Assembly: GCF_002117145.1 (NCBI RefSeq)
Contig: NZ_CP008743.1
Location: 1,426,001 to 1,490,000 of the forward strand
Reading direction: 5' to 3'
DNA length: 64,000 bases
Origin: Candidatus Nucleicultrix amoebiphila FS5
GTDB taxonomy: Bacteria > Pseudomonadota > Alphaproteobacteria > Caedimonadales > Nucleicultricaceae
Shown here piece by piece: positions 26,583 to 36,426 of the stretch. The position numbers were made by a program, and so were the translations under genes. Below the pieces are notes generated by a model. It saw only the letters and a program-made list of their open reading frames with translations, did not search any database and was not told the DNA's origin. Position 1 is the stretch's first letter. Every line of letters begins with the position of its first letter.

Positions 26583-27346
26583 GAGGGTTTATCTTGAGGC
26601 GTTTTATCTTCTTCTTCTTCTTTTTTTACAGGAGCTTCTTTGTACAAATTCTCTCTAGCAGCCTCTTCAGAGGTTGACTGAGTAAAGTTCACTTGGCGAA
26701 TTTTCTTTTCCTTGTTAGCGAGGGCCTCAGTTAGAGTTTTGATTTCTTTATCCAAGTCTTCTCTTGCCTGACGGTCTATTTCCTCCTCTCTCAACAAAGA
26801 CAGAGCTGTCTGTTTTTTGTGAAGTTTGGCCGTCAGTTTTGATGATGCTTTGCCAAGAGAAATAACAGTTTCGAGGCTTTTTAGATGAGCGATATTTGTT
26901 TGAATTAAACTTAAAATTTGCGGAATACGATCTTTGTGAGGATGATTCTCTTCTCCCTCAATAGTTGCCTTTAATTCCATCAATTTTTGTGTGCCTATCT
27001 GCAATTCTCTAAATTGTCTGGCTTTTACGCGCAGCTCAGCATCAAGGGGACTTTCACCAGCGAAAATAGCTTCCAGAACTTCAGGTTCCAGGACAACTTG
27101 AGTTATGTGAATGCTAAGTTGCTGTTGATGATTGCGTTCTTGTTGTTCTTTGGTTATACGTTCACGGCTTTTTCTGCATTCTTCTACAACTCTTAAAGCT
27201 TCTTCATCGACAGATGGAAGAGAGTGAATCGAAGGTGAATCTCGACTTTGTGACTCTTCTTTTAAAGTATCTTGATCATATGTGGCGTGAATTTGTTGAG
27301 GAATCAATAAGCCCATTAATATAGTTGCTAATACGTAGTTTCTCAT
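26579..27346 (-). CDS. Hypothetical exported coiled-coil protein
   Basis: 255 residues, not recognised. A signal peptide ([18 protein letters not shown]) is followed by an almost entirely helical, charged protein rich in Glu, Lys, Gln and Leu, with probable coiled coils (about 55-80 and 165-225, for example [19 protein letters not shown]). The C-terminus is a Lys/Glu-rich tail. There are no cysteines apart from one in VVEECRKS. It is 25 bp downstream of another small exported protein gene on the same strand; the two may be one operon. Confidence 0.65.
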   Translation of the reverse strand: MRNYVLATILMGLLIPQQIHATYDQDTLKEESQSRDSPSIHSLPSVDEEALRVVEECRKSRERITKEQQERNHQQQLSIHITQVVLEPEVLEAIFAGESPLDAELRVKARQFRELQIGTQKLMELKATIEGEENHPHKDRIPQILSLIQTNIAHLKSLETVISLGKASSKLTAKLHKKQTALSLLREEEIDRQAREDLDKEIKTLTEALANKEKKIRQVNFTQSTSEEAARENLYKEAPVKKEEEEDKTPQDKPS

Positions 27347-27371
27347 TAATTATCTCCGTTGATATTTTAGT

Positions 27372-27683
27372 TTACTTCTTGTGTTCTGGAGAGACACTCG
27401 AAGTAGGCATTGCGCCTGTTACCCCTAAGAGTCGCGCAATTTCCATAACTTCGGCATCACTAGGGTTCCCATCACACTCTTTCAATATAACGTTCATTTT
27501 TCTTACATTAGCCATAAGTTGAGTCGGATCAAAAGGAAGTTCTTCTGTATTGGAAGGGCGGTCAAGGAAAACGATTATAGGCCCAGACTGCTTGCCTATT
27601 CTTTCATCAGGATTTTCTTCTTTCGAAGCGTGAAGAAAGCTCGTCCAACATAAAAGCAGTGTTCCCAATACTATGAAGCGCAT
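27372..27683 (-). CDS. Hypothetical small exported protein
   Basis: 103 residues with a signal peptide (IVLGTLLLCWTSFLHAS). The mature protein is about 80 residues, hydrophilic, with no recognised motif; the segment DAEVMEIARLLGVTG is probably helical. It lies between a DsbD-like gene (16 bp upstream on the same strand) and the coiled-coil exported protein, so the three may be cotranscribed. Confidence 0.6.
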   Translation of the reverse strand: MRFIVLGTLLLCWTSFLHASKEENPDERIGKQSGPIIVFLDRPSNTEELPFDPTQLMANVRKMNVILKECDGNPSDAEVMEIARLLGVTGAMPTSSVSPEHKK

Positions 27684-27699
27684 GCATCTCTCCCTATTC

Positions 27700-29505
27700 T
27701 TATTCTTTTAAACCAGCTGTTTTTAAAGCTTCTAAAATTTCTTTTTGCTGTAAGAGTTCAGATAGTATAATACCCTGCGGAGCTCTTGGACCAAAGACAA
27801 TATTAAAAGGAATGCCATAACGATGGTATCGTGCTAAAAAGTGAGCGATATTGGGATCTCGGTTGGTCCAGTCAGCACTCATGACTTCAATTTTGTCTGA
27901 GGCAAGTAATTTACGGATCTTTTCAGATTGTAGCACGAGCTTATGGTTGACTTGACAGGTAATGCACCATTTAGCGTGAACATCAACAAAAACGACTTTT
28001 CCTGCAGCTACAAATTCAGGGATCTTTTCTTCAGAAAATGGCGTCACATAGGCGTTTATAGTGTCTTCTTCCCATACCTCTGGAAGATCGTCACCAAAAA
28101 AAATAATGAAAAAACTAAATAAAATTAAAGCCGTACTTAGAACTGGATTGCGTCGGTACCAAAGATTAATGCAAAGCCCAACTAACAAAAGACTTAAAAT
28201 GATCGTCGCAAGAAAACTCACTTCTTCGCTCAGGATCCATAAAATCCATAGAACCGTTAAAGCAAGGCCGAAGCCCAATATTCTGGTCATCGTTTGCATC
28301 CAAGGTCCGGCCTTGGGTAAGATCAAAAAGCGACTGGGAAGCATCAACCCAATCCAATAAGGAAGAGCAAAACCAACCCCTAGGGTAAAGAACATCAGCA
28401 AAATTTCGATTGGCCCTCTGGATAGGCTATAACCAATTGCTGTACCCAAAAATGGTGCAGTACAAGGAGTTGCAAGGAAGGTAGCAAAGATGCCTGAGAA
28501 AAAATCACCGGTTAATACTTTTACGTGTGCGTTATGATGTCCTAATAGACTATCAATTTGTTTGTTAAAGGTTAGCGGAAGGTTAATTTCAAAAAACCCC
28601 CATAAATTACATGCAAATATTGTCATGACGATGGCCATAAACGTCAGGAAGAGAGGCTCTTGAAAATGCATACCCCATCCCACTTGAATTTCAATTGCCC
28701 TCAAAATAATTGCCCCAAGGGCAAAGATAATAAAAGAAACAAGAATACCTGAGAGGGATGACAAAAAGCGCCATCGATAGGAGAATGCGTGCTGATGTCG
28801 TGAAATTTTCTTTAACGTCATAATCTTCAATGTTAGGATTGGCAAAACACACGGCATAAAATTTAGAATAACGCCCCCTAAAAAGGCAATTCCTATCATC
28901 AGCCATAGATTCATTTCCCCTTCTTCATCGTCAAAAAGAAGAGAGTCGTGTTTACTTCCCTTAAGTGCTTTATTGACTTGAGCGCTGAGATTTAAAGGAG
29001 TTGCTTCGCCAGGCGCAAGATAAAGTAAAATGGGTGTTTCAACGGGGATACACGTTGCTTTACAGGCAAGGTATGATAGTGTCCCCTTTAAAAATAAAGG
29101 TTCATGAGGGTTTTGGATGGTTATATCGATAGGTAAAATCGTACGTCCTTCATAGATATTAACCTTGAACCCTTCAAAGTTCTCTTTCTTGTAAGGAGGC
29201 CAAATAATGGTAGCAGACTTAAAATTCTTACTTTGAGGACTCCAAACAATTTCTGGAGGATAGGTCGAAAAAGAATCCTCTTGCTCGCTGGGGGCGTAGA
29301 TTTTCCAACCCTTTTTGAGTTGGAAAACAAGGGCGATGCGAATGGTGTTGTCAGACCCTAATCCTGCTGTTGTGGGTTCTAAGGAAACATGACCAGGAGA
29401 GTCAGTATTTTTTTCTTGAGCAAAAAGGCTTGTTACCTGTACCGTTAACAAAAAGCTTGCTATAATAAAATATTCGAAAAACTTATAAAAAAAGTTGTTG
29501 GTCAT
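27700..29505 (-). CDS. DsbD-family thiol:disulfide interchange protein
   Basis: Moves electrons from the cytoplasm to periplasmic thiols. Three parts are visible: an exported N-terminal domain with Cys148 and Cys152 (YLACKATCIP) as the periplasmic redox pair; a membrane core of about eight helices with FMPCVLP (Cys219) and TPCTAPF as the CcdA-like cysteine pair; and a C-terminal thioredoxin domain with AKWCITC (Cys514, Cys517). The ATG at 29505 is preferred over an upstream TTG. The order matches the ScsB/DsbD branch with an alphaproteobacterial N-terminal domain. Downstream on the same strand are two small exported proteins that may be clients. Confidence 0.88.
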   Translation of the reverse strand: MTNNFFYKFFEYFIIASFLLTVQVTSLFAQEKNTDSPGHVSLEPTTAGLGSDNTIRIALVFQLKKGWKIYAPSEQEDSFSTYPPEIVWSPQSKNFKSATIIWPPYKKENFEGFKVNIYEGRTILPIDITIQNPHEPLFLKGTLSYLACKATCIPVETPILLYLAPGEATPLNLSAQVNKALKGSKHDSLLFDDEEGEMNLWLMIGIAFLGGVILNFMPCVLPILTLKIMTLKKISRHQHAFSYRWRFLSSLSGILVSFIIFALGAIILRAIEIQVGWGMHFQEPLFLTFMAIVMTIFACNLWGFFEINLPLTFNKQIDSLLGHHNAHVKVLTGDFFSGIFATFLATPCTAPFLGTAIGYSLSRGPIEILLMFFTLGVGFALPYWIGLMLPSRFLILPKAGPWMQTMTRILGFGLALTVLWILWILSEEVSFLATIILSLLLVGLCINLWYRRNPVLSTALILFSFFIIFFGDDLPEVWEEDTINAYVTPFSEEKIPEFVAAGKVVFVDVHAKWCITCQVNHKLVLQSEKIRKLLASDKIEVMSADWTNRDPNIAHFLARYHRYGIPFNIVFGPRAPQGIILSELLQQKEILEALKTAGLKE

Positions 29506-29559
29506 GTTTACTATATACCTTGTGTGTTTCAACAATCATACTCTAAAAACAGGTTGTGA

Positions 29560-30144
29560 ATGAATCCGAATTTTCAAAGCAGTAGAAATTTAAGCACGCT
29601 CACAGGGCAACTTTTGGTAGCCATGCCGCAGTTGCAAGATCCGCGATTTTCCCATGGCGTAATTTATATTTGTGGTCATGATAATAATGGAGCCATGGGA
29701 ATTGTTCTTAATAAAGTAATTGATTCTTTGTATCTAAAGGATTTGTTGAAACAAATGGAAGTTGATGACTCTCAAGTAAAAGTAAATTGCCCTATTCATT
29801 ATGGCGGGCCTGTTGAAATGGGGCGAGGGTTCGTCATTCATTCAACGGATTATCAACACGAAACAAGCGTTAAAGTTTCTCCAACAACATCACTGACGGC
29901 CACGTTAGATTTGCTGAAATTGATCGGTCAAAATGAGGGGCCAAAAGAATATCTCATTGCCTTAGGTTATGCAGGTTGGAGTCCTAAACAACTTGAAGCT
30001 GAGCTCCATGATAACAGTTGGCTTATTGTTGAACCTGATAATGGCCTTATTTACGCTGAAGACGCGACGCAAACTTGGCATCGGGCTATCAGAAAACTGG
30101 GCATTGATCCAGATCTACTTTCCGCTGATGCAGGTCATGCTTAA
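29560..30144 (+). CDS. YqgE/AlgH family protein
   Basis: 194 residues matching the UPF0301 fold: LTGQLLVAMPQLQDPRFSHGVIYICGHDNNGAMGIVLNK at the start (in pieces), then CPIHYGGPVEMGRGFVIHS and YLIALGYAGWSPKQLEAEL. The biochemical function of the family is not settled; AlgH influences alginate regulation in Pseudomonas. AGG lies 6-8 nt before the ATG. It is divergent from the DsbD-like gene and probably monocistronic. Confidence 0.92.
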   Translation: MNPNFQSSRNLSTLTGQLLVAMPQLQDPRFSHGVIYICGHDNNGAMGIVLNKVIDSLYLKDLLKQMEVDDSQVKVNCPIHYGGPVEMGRGFVIHSTDYQHETSVKVSPTTSLTATLDLLKLIGQNEGPKEYLIALGYAGWSPKQLEAELHDNSWLIVEPDNGLIYAEDATQTWHRAIRKLGIDPDLLSADAGHA

Positions 30145-30174
30145 AAGATCTATGGGTAAACGTTGATCTTTTTT
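30143..30174 (+). terminator. Rho-independent terminator of the YqgE/AlgH gene
   Basis: AAAAGATC (30143-30150) pairs with GATCTTTT (30165-30172) around a 14-nt loop and runs into a T-tract. The stem overlaps the stop codon. It is AT-rich, so strength is uncertain. Confidence 0.55.
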
Positions 30175-30188
30175 AGTTAGCGAAAAAA

Positions 30189-31475
30189 CTATATTGCTAT
30201 TTTTTGCTTCAAGGAATCTTTTCCAAGACGTGTTTGAATACAATCATAAGATTCAACGTTTTGGATAGGACCAAGGGCTGCAAAAGTCGGCTTATTGGCG
30301 AAAATGCTACGGGCTAAAGCGGCCGCATTTTGCACATTGACGGCTTCAATACGATCAATAATTTCAGCAATGGCGAGCGGTCTCCCATAAACTGTCATCT
30401 GATTCGCCAGTTGTTCTGATCGTGCAGAGGTGCTCTCAAGAGCCATCATCAGTCCTGCTTTTAATTGCACTTTAGCGCGTTGCACTTCTTCTTCTTTAAG
30501 AGAATCTGGTAAACGATTAATTTCATCGATGACAACGGGGATAAGCTCTTTTACTTCATTGGCCCCAGTACCTGCATAAACTCCGAAAAGGCCAGCGTCA
30601 CTATAAGAGGATGCAAAAGCGCAAATAGAATAAACGAGGCCACGTTTTTCGCGCACTTCCTGAAATAAGCGCGATGACATGCCACCACCAAAAAGAGTGC
30701 TGAGAACAGCCGCTGTATAATAATCATGACCTCCTAAGGCAACGCCCGGAAACCCAAGAACGACATGCACTTGTTCAAGTTCTCTGGCTTGACGAAAATC
30801 ATTCCCTACGTACTTGGCAGGTGCTACTTCAACGATTGATTCATGGGGAAGATGCTGAAACTTCTCTTCGGCCATGGCAACAAGGGCATCATGATCCACT
30901 TTTCCTGCAGCAACTAATGTCATGCGTGAGGCTGCATAGGCATGCTGCATATAATCTTTAATGGTCTCGCGCGTTAAGCTATTAACGACCTCAATAGATC
31001 CTAGAATAGGACGCCCAAGGGGTTGATCAGGAAAAGCTGTTCCTTGAAAATAGTCAAAGATGATATCGTCTGGGGTATCATAGGTTTGACCAATTTCCTG
31101 CAGAATGACGGCACGTTCACGTTCGAGCTCATCGGAATTAAAAACTGAAAATTGCAAAATATCGGCGAGGGTATCGACAGCTGTTGGCAGATTCTCAGCC
31201 AAAATACGGGCATAATAAGCGGTCGATTCACGGGAAGTATAGGCGTTTAAGTGTCCACCTAAAGATTCAATACGCTCTGCAATTTGTTTGGCAGAATGTT
31301 TGGTTGTGCCTTTAAAAGCCATGTGTTCGAGAAAATGTGAGATGCCATTTATTTCAGTCTTTTCGTTACGTGTTCCCACGTTCACCCATACACCAATAGC
31401 GGCAGTCTCCACACTATCCAGTGTGTCTGTCACAATCTTTAAGCCGTTGGCCAATGTTGAGATGCGCGTTGTCAT
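30189..31475 (-). CDS. M16 family zinc metallopeptidase (processing-peptidase-like)
   Basis: 428 residues resembling the beta subunit of mitochondrial processing peptidase. The inverted zinc motif HFLEH is at 47-51 and the third ligand Glu127 follows exactly 76 residues later (RAVILQEI), so the catalytic site is complete. The glycine-rich loop is present as FGGGMSSRLFQEVREKRGLVYSI. Alphaproteobacterial members are often encoded next to cytochrome oxidase genes, as here (SURF1 and cox3 immediately upstream). The likely role is cleavage of exported or membrane peptides; the substrate is unknown. Confidence 0.93.
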   Translation of the reverse strand: MTTRISTLANGLKIVTDTLDSVETAAIGVWVNVGTRNEKTEINGISHFLEHMAFKGTTKHSAKQIAERIESLGGHLNAYTSRESTAYYARILAENLPTAVDTLADILQFSVFNSDELERERAVILQEIGQTYDTPDDIIFDYFQGTAFPDQPLGRPILGSIEVVNSLTRETIKDYMQHAYAASRMTLVAAGKVDHDALVAMAEEKFQHLPHESIVEVAPAKYVGNDFRQARELEQVHVVLGFPGVALGGHDYYTAAVLSTLFGGGMSSRLFQEVREKRGLVYSICAFASSYSDAGLFGVYAGTGANEVKELIPVVIDEINRLPDSLKEEEVQRAKVQLKAGLMMALESTSARSEQLANQMTVYGRPLAIAEIIDRIEAVNVQNAAALARSIFANKPTFAALGPIQNVESYDCIQTRLGKDSLKQKIAI

Positions 31476-31490
31476 AAAACCCCTTAAAAT

Positions 31491-32210
31491 TTAAGCTCGA
31501 TGGGTGTAACGCATTTTCTTGAATATGTAAACACCATAAATAATCAGCAAAATAATCGAGAGGCTATACCAAGTTATCGCATAGGAAAGATGAAGGTTTC
31601 GTAAAGAAAAAGAACCGTTTGAAATTTTTGGATAATATCCATTTTCATTTTGTCCTATCTGGATAAGATAAATTGGCAACACATTCTTTAAATATTTCTT
31701 CTCAGCAATTTCAGAAGGACTAATCCAATAGAGATGATTTTGATCATACTGATTTGACGGCGTAAACATACTCGGTTTTTCTGGAAGGCGCACAAGACCT
31801 TTTAGGGAAACTTCACCTAAGGGTCTTTCAATAGCAGGATGTTCGTGAAGGGGGACCCATCCACGATCAATCATCAAGAGACTCCCAGATTTTGTTTCAA
31901 AGGGTGTAACCAGGTGGTAGCCAATTTGTCCTTGATAGAGGCGACTCTGGAGGTGCATTTCATAGGCGTGTAAAAAATGGCCTTTAAGCTCAACAACGCG
32001 AAAGACTAATGTGCTTGAAGTAAGTTTTTCCATGTCTTGAGCATTTAAAGAGGGAAGTTTAGCCCTTTCAGAGATCTCTTTTACCAAAGCTTCTTTCCAG
32101 GTGAGACGTTTGATTTGCCATGTGCCTAGAGAAAAAAGAATACAAAACCCTACGACGGTCATCAGAGTTGGGATTTTTTGAGATCTGAGCAGGCTTAAAA
32201 ACTTAAGCAC
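31491..32210 (-). CDS. SURF1 family cytochrome oxidase assembly protein
   Basis: Helps insert heme a into cytochrome c oxidase subunit I. About 239 residues with two membrane helices, one at each end, and the family features FSLGTWQIKRLTWKEALV, then LLMIDRGWVP and the C-terminal helix AITWYSLSIILLIIYGVYIF. I place the start at the GTG at 32210, which overlaps the cox3 stop by 8 bp; a longer frame to 32252 would run deep into cox3. Translation is probably coupled to cox3. Confidence 0.9.
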   Translation of the reverse strand: MLKFLSLLRSQKIPTLMTVVGFCILFSLGTWQIKRLTWKEALVKEISERAKLPSLNAQDMEKLTSSTLVFRVVELKGHFLHAYEMHLQSRLYQGQIGYHLVTPFETKSGSLLMIDRGWVPLHEHPAIERPLGEVSLKGLVRLPEKPSMFTPSNQYDQNHLYWISPSEIAEKKYLKNVLPIYLIQIGQNENGYYPKISNGSFSLRNLHLSYAITWYSLSIILLIIYGVYIFKKMRYTHRA

Positions 32211-32988
32211 TCCCCCACCAATAAATGCTGATAAACAAAAACAGCCAAACAACGTCTACAAAATGCCAATACCAGGCAGCTGCTTCAAAACCAAAATGAT
32301 CATCTGGTTTAAAATGACCCAGTCTCATGCGGAACCAGCAGACAACTAAAAAAATCGCTCCGACAAAAACGTGAAATCCGTGAAATCCCGTAGCCATATA
32401 AAAAGTTGAAGGATAAATGCCACCTTTAAAAGCAAAGGTTGCGTGACTATATTCATAGGCCTGCACACCAAGGAAGATAAACCCCAACAGAAAAGTGAAG
32501 CACAATTGTTTTAGCGCCATGGCACGATCATTTTCTAAAAGAGAATGATGGGCCCAAGTGATTGTTGTGCCCGAAAGGAGCAACAAGAGAGTATTGAGGT
32601 AAGGCAAATCAAAGGGATCGAGAGTCTCAATGTTCTTAGGAGGCCAAATATTGCCAACGGCCTCTTTTGGAAAGAGGCTGGCGTCAAAATATGCCCAGAA
32701 AAACGCTACAAAGAACATCACTTCAGATAAAATAAACAAAGCCATGCCATAGCGAAAGCCTTTTTGCACTACCTTGTTATGTTCAGTTTTAGACTCCTTA
32801 ATAACATCACGCCACCAACCCAGAAGCGTGATGACGAATAAAATGAGTCCTCCAATAAGAACAATAGGACCAGATTTGTGCATAAACAAAACGCCGCCAA
32901 ACGTAAGCATAAATGCAGCTAACGCACCTACAAATGGCCACGGACTGGGGTCTACAAGATGGTATGGATGTTTCTTAACCTCGGCCAT
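32203..32988 (-). CDS. ctaE: Cytochrome c oxidase subunit III
   Basis: 261 residues with seven membrane helices. Signatures: HPYHLVDPSPWPFVGALAAF at the N-terminus, the EVMFFVAFFWAYFDASL helix containing the conserved Glu, ITWAHHSLLENDRAMAL, and YMATGFHGFHVFVGAIFLVVCW near the end, followed by the VDVVWLFLFISIYWWG terminus. It is a structural subunit of the aa3-type terminal oxidase. Subunits I and II and the heme O synthase are not in this window, although they usually precede this gene. Confidence 0.97.
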   Translation of the reverse strand: MAEVKKHPYHLVDPSPWPFVGALAAFMLTFGGVLFMHKSGPIVLIGGLILFVITLLGWWRDVIKESKTEHNKVVQKGFRYGMALFILSEVMFFVAFFWAYFDASLFPKEAVGNIWPPKNIETLDPFDLPYLNTLLLLLSGTTITWAHHSLLENDRAMALKQLCFTFLLGFIFLGVQAYEYSHATFAFKGGIYPSTFYMATGFHGFHVFVGAIFLVVCWFRMRLGHFKPDDHFGFEAAAWYWHFVDVVWLFLFISIYWWGSA

Positions 32989-33006
32989 AATACCTCCCGA
33001 CTATGA

Positions 33007-34845
33007 TTATTTTTGCTTTTTCTCTTCGGCATCCTTTGACCACAGACAAGAAATGCCCATGAGGGGGGCGCCTGGAATGTGTTTAGGATGGTTTATCTTA
33101 TCCCAATAAGCAATATAATACTTATTTTGATGGAATAAGGGTACTACATAATATCCCCAGACAAGAACACGATCGAGAGCCTGAGCATAAGTCACTAAAT
33201 CTTCACGCGTTTTTGCTTCGACCAAACGTTTCGCTAATTCATCGATAACGGGATCTTTTGCGCCAGCATAGTTTCTACTAGCAGGGGTATCAGCAGCAAC
33301 CGAATTCCAATAGAGTTTTTGCTCATTGCCGGGGGAAAGGCTATGTCCCCAAAAGTGAATGATCATATCAAAATCGAAATTTAGACGACGATTTTCAAAT
33401 TGCGCTGGGTCAACAACACGGATATTGGCCGTAATGCCTAGTAGCTTTAAGTTGCGCGCATAGGCTTGAGCAGTTTTTGTATCATCCTTGCTGTAAAGTA
33501 AGATCTCAAACACGAAAGGTTTGCCAGTTGCGGCATTAACCAACTTATTATTTTTAAAGACCCACCCGGCGTTTTTTAAAAGTTCACGGGCAATTTTTAA
33601 ATTTTCGCGATTTTTACCACTGGCATCGGTTTGAGGGCAGTTAAATTCTTGCACAAACAATTCAGAGGGTAGCTTATCTTTAAATTCATTAAGAATTTTT
33701 AGCTCTTGATCTTTAGGGGTGGCTGTATTGGCAAGCTCGGTATTGTCGAAAAAGCTTCGCGTGCGCGTATAAGCATTGTGTAAAAGGTTTTTGTTCAACC
33801 ACTCAAAATCAAAAGCATAAAAAAGAGCTTTGCGCACAGTGCGATCGGCAAAATAGGGTTTACGTGTATTAAAGACAAAAGCTTTCATCCCTACGGGCTG
33901 TTTATGTTCAAGCTCAAGCTTTTTGACTTTCCCCTCTTTAACAGCTTTAAAATCATAGCCAGTGACCCAAAGAGGGTAGTCAGATTCCGCACGAAAATCA
34001 TAGTTTCCTGCTTTGAAGGCTTCAAACGCAACACGACTATCCAAATAAAAGTCATAACGAATCGTGTCGAAATTAAAGAGCCCCTTATTAACTGTTAGGT
34101 CTTTGCCCCAATAATCAGGGCGACGTTCATAGATAATATATTTACCTAGAGACATTTCTTTGACGCGATAGGGTCCGCTACCGATCACTGGATCCCAGAG
34201 ATTCTTTTCAAAATCACCTTTTTCAATAATATGTTTAGGTAAGATATTCATCATGCCTATCACAATGGGAAGCTCAGCGTCGTATGTTCCGTCAGCGTCT
34301 TTTTTAAACGTAAATTTAACCGAATGAGTGCTCAGCTTTTCTGATTTTTCAACCCGCTGATAAAGGGATCTCAAATTAAATCGTCCCTTATCTCTTTGAA
34401 TAGCGTGAGAAAATATAACGTCATCTGCCGTTAGAGGCGTGCCGTCAGACCACTTTGCTTCAGGACGTAAATGAAAAATAATCCATGAGCGATCAGGGGC
34501 GACTTCAATGCTTTCTGCAATTAAACCATATTGGGTTAATGGCTCATCAGGAGAGCGTTTCATCAAAGGCTCAAAGATCAATTTTTCACTGTACAGACTA
34601 ATACCTGCTGGAGGCGTGCCCTTATTGATGTAAGGATTGGTACTATCAAAGGTGCCAATAACGGCGAGTTTTAGATTTCCACCTTTAGGGGCATTAGGAT
34701 TGACACCATCAAAGCAGTTAAAATCCTTAGGATATTTTGGTTCTCCGTGCATGGCCAAACCGTGTTTTTTTTCGGCCTGAGCAGGGTGAAAAGCAAGTGT
34801 TATAATCAATGACGCTACAAAGCCAAAGAAAACTTTTTTTAACAT
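33007..34845 (-). CDS. Periplasmic oligopeptide-binding protein, SBP family 5 (YejA-like)
   Basis: About 612 residues. Signal peptide LKKVFFGFVASLIITLAFHPAQA, then the YejA-type N-terminus HGLAMHGEPKYP and VNPNAPKGG, with the lobe signatures WSDGTPLTADDVIFS and YGLIAESIEV. Such proteins deliver peptides to an ABC importer; no permease or ATPase gene lies here. The ATG at 34845 is chosen because the longer frame to 34884 overlaps tldD. It interrupts what is normally a tldD-cox gene run. Confidence 0.9.
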   Translation of the reverse strand: MLKKVFFGFVASLIITLAFHPAQAEKKHGLAMHGEPKYPKDFNCFDGVNPNAPKGGNLKLAVIGTFDSTNPYINKGTPPAGISLYSEKLIFEPLMKRSPDEPLTQYGLIAESIEVAPDRSWIIFHLRPEAKWSDGTPLTADDVIFSHAIQRDKGRFNLRSLYQRVEKSEKLSTHSVKFTFKKDADGTYDAELPIVIGMMNILPKHIIEKGDFEKNLWDPVIGSGPYRVKEMSLGKYIIYERRPDYWGKDLTVNKGLFNFDTIRYDFYLDSRVAFEAFKAGNYDFRAESDYPLWVTGYDFKAVKEGKVKKLELEHKQPVGMKAFVFNTRKPYFADRTVRKALFYAFDFEWLNKNLLHNAYTRTRSFFDNTELANTATPKDQELKILNEFKDKLPSELFVQEFNCPQTDASGKNRENLKIARELLKNAGWVFKNNKLVNAATGKPFVFEILLYSKDDTKTAQAYARNLKLLGITANIRVVDPAQFENRRLNFDFDMIIHFWGHSLSPGNEQKLYWNSVAADTPASRNYAGAKDPVIDELAKRLVEAKTREDLVTYAQALDRVLVWGYYVVPLFHQNKYYIAYWDKINHPKHIPGAPLMGISCLWSKDAEEKKQK

Positions 34846-34864
34846 AGGAATACTCTTAAAATAA

Positions 34865-36289
34865 TTAAACCTGGGTGCCACCAACTGTCATGTTTGCGAT
34901 TTTTGTTGTAGGCATGCCAACACCAACGGGAATCATTTGTCCATCCTTACCACACATTCCTGTGCCCGTATCAAGTTGTGAGTCGTTGCCAATCATTGAT
35001 ATTTTAGTCAATGCATTGGGGCCATTGCCAATTAATGTAGCGCCTTTTACTGGATGTGTGATTTTTCCATTTTCTACTAAATAAGCTTCTGTTGCAGAAA
35101 AAACAAATTGACCGTTGGTGATATCAACTTGGCCTCCTGAAAAGTTCGCCGCATAGAGTCCTTTTTTGGTTGATTTGATAATCTCTTCAGGGGATCGATC
35201 TCCGGACACCATAAAAGTATTCGTCATTCTTGGCATGGGTTCATGGGCATAACTTTCACGACGGCCATTTCCCGTTGACTGTGTTTTCATAAGACGTGCA
35301 TTAAGACGATCCTGCATATAACCAGTTAAGACCCCATCTTCGATAAGAACATTGCGTTGAGTCGGAGTTCCTTCATCATCAAATGTAAGAGAACCTCTGC
35401 AATCGGGAATGGTGCCATCATCGACAACGGTGACACCTTTTGCAGCTACTTTTTTCCCCATTAATTCAGCAAAAGCAGAAGTTTTTTTTCTATTAAAATC
35501 ACCTTCGAGCCCATGACCAACAGCCTCATGGAGTAAAACTCCAGGCCATCCATGGGCAAGAATAACTTCCATTTCACCGGCTGGGGCTTGGACAGCATCA
35601 AGGTTAACCAAAGCTTGTCTCACGGCGTCTTCGGCCGCATGTTCCCAAGAGTTTCCTTTTAAGAGGACATCATAATTATAACGACCACCACATCCATAAT
35701 AACCACTTTCTTGTCGATCCCCCTTTTTAGCAAAGGCTTGAATTGCCAGTCTTACTAAAGGTCTTATGTCTGCAACGTAATGACCATCTTGACGCATGAT
35801 CCCAACGACTTTCCAATTCGCGCTGAGTCCTATCGTCACGTTTTGTATACATTTATCTAAGTGCCTGGTATAGGCATCAATCTCTTTTAATAAATTTATT
35901 TTGTCATTAAAGCTCATACTCTCAAGAGGATTGTCAGGTCGATAAAGAACTTTTTGAGCAGCCATAGGAATTTGTGATTTTCCTCCTTTGGCTGAAACTG
36001 CCGTTCGTGCAATATCAGAGGCGGATTTTAAGTTAGCGGAGTTAATTTCATTTCCATAACCATAACCAACGGTTTCACCGGAAACAGCTCTAAGACCAAA
36101 TCCTTGCTCTGTATCGGAGCTTGCTTTTTTTAAAATGCCATCTTCAAAAAACATACTTTCAGATTGAGAATATTCTAAATAAAGCTCTCCATCGTCAGCG
36201 CTTTCTAATGTGTTGTTTACAATATTCTCAGCGTCGGACTTATCGAGGTCTTGAAAAAATAATTTCTCAGAAATATTGATTGATGACAT
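34865..36289 (-). CDS. tldD: Metalloprotease TldD
   Basis: TldD forms a heterodimer with TldE/PmbA and degrades unfolded peptides. The 474-residue protein has the zinc motif HEAVGH (254-259) in PGVLLHEAVGHGLEGDF and the C-terminal GMCGKDGQMIPVGVGMPT with the third-ligand cysteine. PmbA is not in the window. In alphaproteobacteria tldD typically precedes the cytochrome oxidase genes, and here it lies two genes upstream of cox3. Confidence 0.96.
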   Translation of the reverse strand: MSSINISEKLFFQDLDKSDAENIVNNTLESADDGELYLEYSQSESMFFEDGILKKASSDTEQGFGLRAVSGETVGYGYGNEINSANLKSASDIARTAVSAKGGKSQIPMAAQKVLYRPDNPLESMSFNDKINLLKEIDAYTRHLDKCIQNVTIGLSANWKVVGIMRQDGHYVADIRPLVRLAIQAFAKKGDRQESGYYGCGGRYNYDVLLKGNSWEHAAEDAVRQALVNLDAVQAPAGEMEVILAHGWPGVLLHEAVGHGLEGDFNRKKTSAFAELMGKKVAAKGVTVVDDGTIPDCRGSLTFDDEGTPTQRNVLIEDGVLTGYMQDRLNARLMKTQSTGNGRRESYAHEPMPRMTNTFMVSGDRSPEEIIKSTKKGLYAANFSGGQVDITNGQFVFSATEAYLVENGKITHPVKGATLIGNGPNALTKISMIGNDSQLDTGTGMCGKDGQMIPVGVGMPTTKIANMTVGGTQV

Positions 36290-36390
36290 TGCTTGATCTC
36301 ATGATTAATAATGACTGACATCATCTTTAGCCTTAATTCCTTCATTTGAGAATACTTTTTTTATCAAATATTTTGGAGAGGGCTTTGTCA

Positions 36391-36418
36391 TTGTGCTTTC
36401 TATCGTACTTATTATAAT
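36391..36418 (+). promoter_or_regulatory. Promoter placing ctaA on a nearly leaderless transcript
   Basis: TTGTGC (36391-36396), 16 bp spacer, TATAAT (36413-36418). The -10 box ends 8 bp before the ctaA ATG, so the start site would be within a few bases of the start codon. No Shine-Dalgarno sequence is visible. Confidence 0.5.
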
Positions 36419-36426
36419 AAGTTTTT

